From: Daphnia carinata
Lineage: Eukaryota; Arthropoda; Branchiopoda; Diplostraca; Daphniidae
NCBI RefSeq assembly: GCF_022539665.2
Contig: NC_081331.1
Location: 3,630,501 to 3,694,500 of the forward strand
Direction: 5' to 3'
DNA length: 64,000 nt
The position numbers and the translations under genes were made by a program. Below are positions 58,701 to 64,000 of this stretch, piece by piece. How positions within the stretch are numbered: the stretch's first letter is position 1; every line of letters starts with the position of its first letter. The notes beneath the pieces were generated by a model. The model was not told where the DNA came from. It ran no database searches and saw only the letters and a list, made by a program, of their open reading frames with translations.

Positions 58701-61213
58701 AAGAGATCACGTCGCTGATCGCTCAACACGTCAAGGCCGTCAATGCCATTTACATGGAAACCAAGTTTGACGGGAAATTTCCGCATCGAATGACGCGATT
58801 CGAAGTGCAGCGCATCAAGATCGATGACTACGAGGCATGCGAACCCAATTACATTGGAGAAGAGAACAAGTTCTGTCTTCCCAATATCGACGTCTCCAAC
58901 TTTCTGAATCTCCACTCGCAGGGCAATCACGAAGATTTCTGCCTGGCTTACGTCTTCACCTACCGGTAACTTTTTTTTTTTTTTGCCCTTCCTTTCGGTT
59001 ATTGCGTGTCATCGTCGGAATGAAAACATTTCTTCTTTTTTCTTTGTTTACTTTTGGAATTCCAGGGATTTCACGGGTGGAACGCTGGGTCTCGCTTGGG
59101 TTGCCTCGCCTTCCGGCGCTTCCGGCGGCATTTGCGAACGCTACAAAGTCTACACGGAGAACATGTCCGGCTACCCCCGCACGACCAAGCGCAGTCTCAA
59201 CACAGGCATCATCACCTTTGTCAACTACAACAGTCGCGTTCCACCAAAAGTCTCTCAGCTGACGTTGGCTCACGAAATTGGACACAATTTTGGCTCGCCT
59301 CACGACTATCCCAGCCACTGTCGTCCGGGTGGCCAAAATGGTATGAACGAAACATTCTAAGTTGACATGAAGATGGAAGTCCGCCATTGTCGTGTTGATG
59401 ATGCCTACGAAAAACGTGTCCAATTGACTAACGATGCGATTTTTTCATTTTCTTTTAGGTAATTACATTATGTTCGCATCGGCCACTAGCGGCGAACGGC
59501 CAAACAATTCACGCTTCTCCAATTGCAGCGTGGGCAACATCTCGTCCGTTCTAGATGCTATAGAGGAAGGCAAAAAGAAGAATTGCTTCACGGGTAAGGA
59601 TCGCGCTCTTACGACCAATGAACTGGGCCTACTAATAATAGCTTTTTTCGTCCTATTTCTCAGATTGGAAGGGTGCTTTCTGCGGTAACAAGATTGTTGA
59701 AGATGGCGAAGAATGTGATTGTGGCTATGACGACGAAGAATGCGAAGAAAAGTGTTGTTATCCTCGCGTCGTCAGCGAACCAGATAGAGCCCTCAATCCA
59801 GCTGCTCAAGGATGCAAACGTCGACCGAGTAAGAAACAATAAATAATGTGCCGGCCATGCCACCCCGCTGACACGAGGACACACTAATTGTTGCCAACAC
59901 TTTTCAAATTTTCTTCTTGCTAGGAACGCAATGCAGTCCGAGCCAAGGCCAGTGCTGCGACCGCAGTTGTAAATTCGTTCCAGTTACTTCACACCAGCAA
60001 TGCAAGGAGGATGGCGAATGTAACGGAAAGGCCTTCTGCAATGGGCTGTCCGCCAAATGTCCTCCGCCACCTAATAATCCTGACGGAACCGAATGCAATG
60101 GCAATACCCAGGTATAAAATATTACGCATTACATTGAATTGAATTCAGTTACGACATGATTAGCTTATTTATTTCTTTTTGTAGGTATGTCAAAGTGGCG
60201 AGTGCTCTGGATCGATATGCTCCAAATTCGGCATGAAGGAGTGCTTTCTCACGTCGAACGTCATCGACGATAAACGCAAACTCTGCGAATTGGCCTGCCA
60301 GATTGGTAACGATAACACAACGTGCAAAGGCACGTCTGAACTCGCCTCCATCACCAAATTGCCTACTGGCATTTCTTTACGTCCAGGATCTCCTTGCGAC
60401 AACTACCAGGTATTTAAAAACAAAGCCTATTTTTTTTTAATTTTTCCCTACAGTTCACTTTAATAATAGATTTTCTTCTCCGTCTCTAGGGCTATTGCGA
60501 CGTCTTTCTCAAGTGCCGTGCAGTGGATGCCGAAGGTCCTTTGGCTAGACTGAAGAACTTGCTCTTCAATCGCGAAACGCTGCTCACCATCGCTCAATGG
60601 ATCACGGTGAGTTTTACCAACTTGTTCTACCCTCGCCCTTTTTTCCCATCTCGGTGAAAATGTCGTGAGATTGATGTCACCATTTTAATTATGTAGGAAT
60701 ACTGGTGGGCTGTCATGCTTATGGGTGTGGCCTTTGTCTTGTTTATGGCCGTTTTCATCAAGTGCTGCGCGGTTCACACCCCGTCGTCAAACCCGAAGAA
60801 ACAGCCTGCCTTGAGTATCACACATACTCTGCGACATCCGTACAGCACATTGCGCCGGAAGCGGCATCAGCATCCTCAGCAACAACAGCAGCAACAACAT
60901 GCAAACCCGTCCGCTCCGTACATTGCTGCCCCTAATCCAGCAGCCGATTCACACGGTGAACCAAGAAATCAGTATAATCGACCCAAAGGTAGCAATCCAT
61001 TTTTTGTTGTTGTTTGCTTATTCTTTTCTTTGTTTGTTTTTGTTTATGTTTTTCACAAACCTATTCGATTCCTAACAAAGTTTGTATTAACTATCAGGTG
61101 GTCCAGCAAGTGGATGGGGTCACAGAACCGAATCTTCGCCGTACGCTTACTCAGGTGGCCAGGGAGGCCGGGCGAATGCTTACGAAATGAACGTTCGGCA
61201 GCATCGGGTGTGA
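55658..61213 (+). CDS. kuz: ADAM10 / Kuzbanian transmembrane metalloprotease (12 coding exons)
   Basis: This membrane sheddase cleaves Notch and other type I proteins next to the membrane. Exons: 55658-55718, 57308-57589, 57954-58163, 58311-58965, 59066-59340, 59459-59593, 59664-59828, 59924-60111, 60185-60409, 60490-60606, 60697-60988, 61098-61213. Phases agree throughout (2721 nt, 906 aa). Order: signal peptide (1-20), prodomain with Cys190 switch (GGCGVTDE), furin site RRDRR at 272-276, catalytic domain with [12 protein letters not shown] at 472-483 and a downstream Met-turn IMFASAT, disintegrin-like domain, ADAM10-type Cys-rich domain, TM helix at about 774-794, and a 112-residue tail. 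Human ADAM10 is 748 aa; the extra length is in the prodomain linker and tail. All key catalytic residues are present. Identity is firm. Confidence 0.96.
57308..58590 (+). CDS. kuz: ADAM10 prodomain, cysteine switch and furin site
   Basis: Exons 2, 3 and the first part of exon 4. Conserved prodomain segments are [38 protein letters not shown] and [12 protein letters not shown], all close to ADAM10. The inhibitory Cys190 sits in GGCGVTDE. Between it and RRDRR at 272 lie about 80 residues, roughly twice the vertebrate spacing, rich in Glu, Lys and Asn. The furin-type site precedes the mature N-terminus STVKSH. Confidence 0.92.
58591..59660 (+). CDS. kuz: ADAM10 catalytic metalloprotease domain
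   Basis: Covers the end of exon 4 and exons 5-6. [15 protein letters not shown] and [13 protein letters not shown] lead into [33 protein letters not shown] (three zinc-binding His, catalytic Glu473) and the Met-turn [11 protein letters not shown]. These are ADAM10-specific wordings rather than other ADAM families. Exon 6 ends KKNCFT|G with donor GTAAGG. Confidence 0.95.
59664..60606 (+). CDS. kuz: ADAM10 disintegrin-like and cysteine-rich domains
   Basis: Exons 7-10. [16 protein letters not shown] opens the disintegrin domain, followed by [16 protein letters not shown] and [16 protein letters not shown]. The compact ADAM10/17-type Cys-rich region runs from [16 protein letters not shown] to [18 protein letters not shown]. 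There is no separate EGF repeat, as expected for ADAM10. Confidence 0.93.
60697..61213 (+). CDS. kuz: ADAM10 transmembrane helix and cytoplasmic tail
   Basis: Exons 11 and 12. [20 protein letters not shown] is the membrane helix, followed by the conserved [13 protein letters not shown] juxtamembrane motif. The tail of about 110 residues holds a basic RRKRH patch, a run of seven Gln, a Gly-rich stretch and the end NVRQHRV before TGA at 61211-61213. It is longer than the vertebrate tail (about 55 residues) and far shorter than that of fly Kuz. Confidence 0.92.
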
Positions 61214-62371
61214 TAAGTATGATTCACTTTAGATGGTCATTAGTATTTTCCTTCGACCCCCCTATTCTTGTTTTTTCTTTTCCTACACGAGAAGGCCATT
61301 CTCATTTCTCGGATGACTCGTATTCTCTATACATTTGATTATTAGATCGTCATGTCCTTCCATCCACCAACTCAATTCTGGTAGACATTGAATAGTGTAT
61401 AGCTACCCAAATTGAACAAATCGTTTACAGAACAGAAAATGATCCAGAACAGTCGATTCGCAGGTACCGTCCCTTTCCCGTTCCCCACCTCCCTCCCCTA
61501 ATAGGAAGAATAGCCCTCCTTTTTTGACGGACCAATTTTTCTCGTTCTCTTAAAAAAAGAAGAAGAATTTACATCTCGCCCTTTGCAGGAATATCATTTG
61601 CGTATTATCGTCGGTCTTTGATGTGTTGTTGAACGCACCGGAATCCGCAGACAAACGCCTGTTGATTTTTTTTATCAACACGCGTCGCAACAATTGCTGC
61701 TTTCCCACCCAGTGCGGTTCTACCTACTTGTCTCTGTATAAGTTATACAGTATACATATTTCCGAAACGGATTCAATGGCGTCGTCGTTTTTAGCCCTCC
61801 ACTCTCCCCTTTTCCCCGCAAAGCCACAAGTGACCTTTTGAAAACACGAAAAGTAGAAGAATTACCATTACGTTTCTAGGAATCCTTCGTTGTCATTCAA
61901 ATTCATCAACACTTTAACATTAAGGGACTTTCTGAGAAGAACATTAACGACACGCAGATCAATTTGTCACAGAGAATAGGGAAATCAGAAACAATTTGTA
62001 GTTCTCAGAGTATTTAAAGCCTGGCGCGCCAACATGTCACTGTACCACCAAATGTTTTTTCGTTTTCCCGTTGGAGGTTTTTTTTTCGTACATGCACATC
62101 ATATAGGAAGTGCTGGGTGTCGTTTGTGCTCGATAGTTTGATCCCATTATTCGCCTCCGATCATCTTATCTCTTTCTCTCTACAACTGTACATAGTGTGA
62201 ATGATTTATCAGCTGTTTTAAAAGGAGTGAAAAAGAAAAACATGCTCGTTCCTCTTTGCCATTTTAAATACGTGTTGTCAGTGTAGCTTGTTGCATCATT
62301 AAATTCCGATTGCAGGAAAGAACAATCTCGCCGCCTGTTTCTGATCACACCCTGACTTCAGAATTTGAGTT
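61214..62371 (+). other. ADAM10 3' flank / probable 3' UTR
   Basis: No coding similarity is visible after the TGA. No AATAAA is seen on the plus strand; an ATTAAA at 62298-62303 is the nearest reasonable poly(A) signal, which would give a UTR of about 1.1 kb. The 3' end is therefore uncertain. Confidence 0.35.
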
Positions 62372-63161
62372 TTGCATCCCCGATCAATAGCTTTTCCCTT
62401 CTTCTTCAGCTTGCCATTTTTTCTTCCGTTTTATTTCTCCGATAAGGCGATAATCGACACAAAGATTGCGTATTCGGTGCCACTCTGCCACCAACACCAC
62501 TACCACCCCCATCCATCAACTTGTCTTTCATTTGTCCTTGTTATTATTAAACAAACAAAAAAAAAAAAAGAAGCTAGATGTGCTGGAAGAACAATACAGC
62601 TGTGTTCCCTTACAAACACATTTCGTTTTATGGAAAATTCTTGCCCATATAATCAGCTAAACCACTTATTAATCGCAACACAATTGTTTCTCTATAACTG
62701 TACAACTATACCTTCCTTGCCTACACTTGCCCTATTGACTCCATGCGAACAGACTATAGAAACAATTGTGTTTCACAAGTACGGTGTTATTAGCCGCTGT
62801 CAGCAGTCCAGATTGATTTTCTTCCACCAGACTTGGGTAACTTATTAATTAAATTTTTTATTACTGATTCTTTCGATTTACGCTTTTGTTTTGTTTACTT
62901 CAGGCCCCGTCATCGGATACGCGATGCAACAGTCAACAGTGTTGCGTTGTTAACCAGTTATTCTCAGACTATCTCACCACGCCCGAATTAGTAGGCAAGG
63001 AAATTGTCTTTCTTTAACAAGAAACTACTGAAATGAAAATAATGCCTTTTTCCCAAAACAAAGAGTGAAGCATTGTTTCTTTGTTAATGATTTAGAAAAT
63101 AATTCAAATTTATTTGTTTGCAGGTTTTATGGTTTATTGGAAACGGTTAATGCCGTACAAA
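62372..63161 (+). other. Possible spliced plus-strand transcript, antisense at its end to the terminal gene
   Basis: Donor ACTTGG|GTAACT at 62837 and acceptor TTTGTTTACTTCAG at 62903 define a 67-nt intron of exactly the size seen in the genes nearby. A second acceptor, TTTGTTTGCAG, lies at 63123. A frame from 62372 continues across the first junction (TW|APSSDTRCNSQQCC). The product is not recognisable and begins with low-complexity Phe/Ser/His sequence, so a non-coding RNA or an alternative ADAM10 3' UTR is as likely as a protein gene. Confidence 0.25.
63109..63114 (-). terminator. Polyadenylation signal of the terminal minus-strand gene
   Basis: TTTATT on the plus strand is AATAAA on the minus strand, 92 nt after the TGA stop at 63206. 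It is the only canonical signal close behind that stop. Confidence 0.5.
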
Positions 63162-63205
63162 CAGGTACAATCATATGTATGCAAAGTTTTCTGTCAAAGA
63201 AAAAT

Positions 63206-64000
63206 TCAAGATCCGATAAGGCTCGGAGGAACTTGTCTGTGGACAGGAAACGTATACCATGTATCCTTGGCGTAACACTTGTCGTAGACGGTTTCGTTAA
63301 AATCCTTGCAGATGCGACATTCGTCACCACTAGCCGTCTTGACGGAGAATGGCCTTATCATCTTCACAATCCGATCAAAAACGTAATCCAAGTTGTTCGG
63401 CAAGCCGGTCTTGTATATCGTAGTTACCAAATCATCGTGCATTTTACTTAGCTCCGTTTCCCAGAAGATTGGAACAAGGTGATTGGCTGCTGTAGGCTCG
63501 TCTGGGTATAGCTGCTCAACTAACTGATTCGACATAACGCACCTAATGTATTCGTAGCGATCGTTGCAGAACGAACAGACTGTTTCAAAAAGTGGTCTGT
63601 CAGTTAGACTGTCTCCGCACCGGTGGAAATGACCCAGCATTGCGAATTGCTCGACCGTCTTGTAAAGCAAAGTTGTCACGACTTCTAGTCGTTTATGCGA
63701 ATTTGGTGGGTACAGGTTGAACAAATCTAGCACTCTATGGTTCTCATAGAAAACAGTGCGGAAGACTTGGATCGGTGGCTCGGTTGTTGATGGCTGAATG
63801 GGGCACGTCGTTGGATGTGAGCTAGAGGGAACTTGTTCCCAACAAAATGACCTGGTAGGCCAAACTTGAGGTATGCAAGGCGGCTTCGGCTGAGGAACAC
63901 ATGCATTCGTATCTACGATGCAAGTTGACGGACAAATATCATTCAAGGGACAAATACCTGTTTTAGGAGCAGTGTTTCCTGCAACATTGGTTGAGGTAAA
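63206..64000 (-). CDS. Unrecognised cysteine-rich protein, C-terminal part (runs off the window)
   Basis: A frame of 264 codons is open from the window edge to TGA at 63206-63208, with coding-like composition. An acceptor-like AAAACAG at 63958 could begin an exon at 63957, but the frame is also open upstream. Residues seen: a Thr/Ala-rich start; a Cys/Pro-rich part (CPLNDICPSTC...CVPQPKPPCIP); a linker with CWEQVPSSS and TTEPP; then a mostly helical domain with FHRCGDS, VCSFCNDRYEYIRC and ECRICKDF; and a Tyr/Trp-rich end. Paired cysteines and the linker suggest a secreted or lumenal protein, but the N-terminus is not visible. I do not recognise the family. An AATAAA on the minus strand at 63109-63114 gives a plausible 3' end about 95 nt after the stop. 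Confidence 0.75.
   Translation of the reverse strand, partial: FTSTNVAGNTAPKTGICPLNDICPSTCIVDTNACVPQPKPPCIPQVWPTRSFCWEQVPSSSHPTTCPIQPSTTEPPIQVFRTVFYENHRVLDLFNLYPPNSHKRLEVVTTLLYKTVEQFAMLGHFHRCGDSLTDRPLFETVCSFCNDRYEYIRCVMSNQLVEQLYPDEPTAANHLVPIFWETELSKMHDDLVTTIYKTGLPNNLDYVFDRIVKMIRPFSVKTASGDECRICKDFNETVYDKCYAKDTWYTFPVHRQVPPSLIGS

Overview
This is eukaryotic, arthropod-type genomic DNA. It has spliced genes with GT–AG introns (many only 65–210 nt long), abundant T/A homopolymers and CA/GA/GAA microsatellites, and tRNA-derived SINE-like sequence. Protein similarity and architecture point to a pancrustacean. The compact introns and T-rich non-coding DNA make a branchiopod such as Daphnia my best guess, but that is an inference.

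Layout. From 1 to about 15.6 kb I can support no protein gene; the stretch holds simple repeats, two tRNA-like elements at 7.4–7.9 kb and several small hairpins. From about 16–19 kb to 54.4 kb lies a plus-strand GLI-family zinc-finger gene, cubitus interruptus (ci), the transcription factor of Hedgehog signalling. I assembled nine coding exons whose splice phases all agree (5058 nt, 1685 aa). A 16-nt first coding exon at 19.13 kb is followed by a 16-kb intron, an 8.1-kb intron and a 4.7-kb intron; the remaining exons are packed into 48.4–53.6 kb.

Immediately downstream, on the minus strand and tail-to-tail with ci, is a compact five-exon gene at 54.44–55.09 kb. It encodes a 101-aa LYRM7/Mzm1-type mitochondrial assembly factor for the complex III Rieske protein. 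No exon is long enough to show as a convincing open frame, so it is easily missed. Head-to-head with it, about 570 bp away, is a plus-strand ADAM10/Kuzbanian metalloprotease gene (12 coding exons, 55.66–61.21 kb, 906 aa, phase-consistent). The right edge carries the 3' part of an unrecognised cysteine-rich gene on the minus strand (63.2 kb to beyond the window).

ci (Hedgehog output) and ADAM10/kuz (Notch-pathway shedding) are both developmental genes, but nothing in the sequence shows that they work together; LYRM7 is a housekeeping mitochondrial gene. I found no evidence of a new multi-gene system. The more unusual material is structural: the microexon start of ci, repeats abutting its splice acceptors, the tail-to-tail and head-to-head gene packing, the SINE-like pair, a spliced-looking antisense segment at 62.4–63.4 kb, and the unknown terminal gene.
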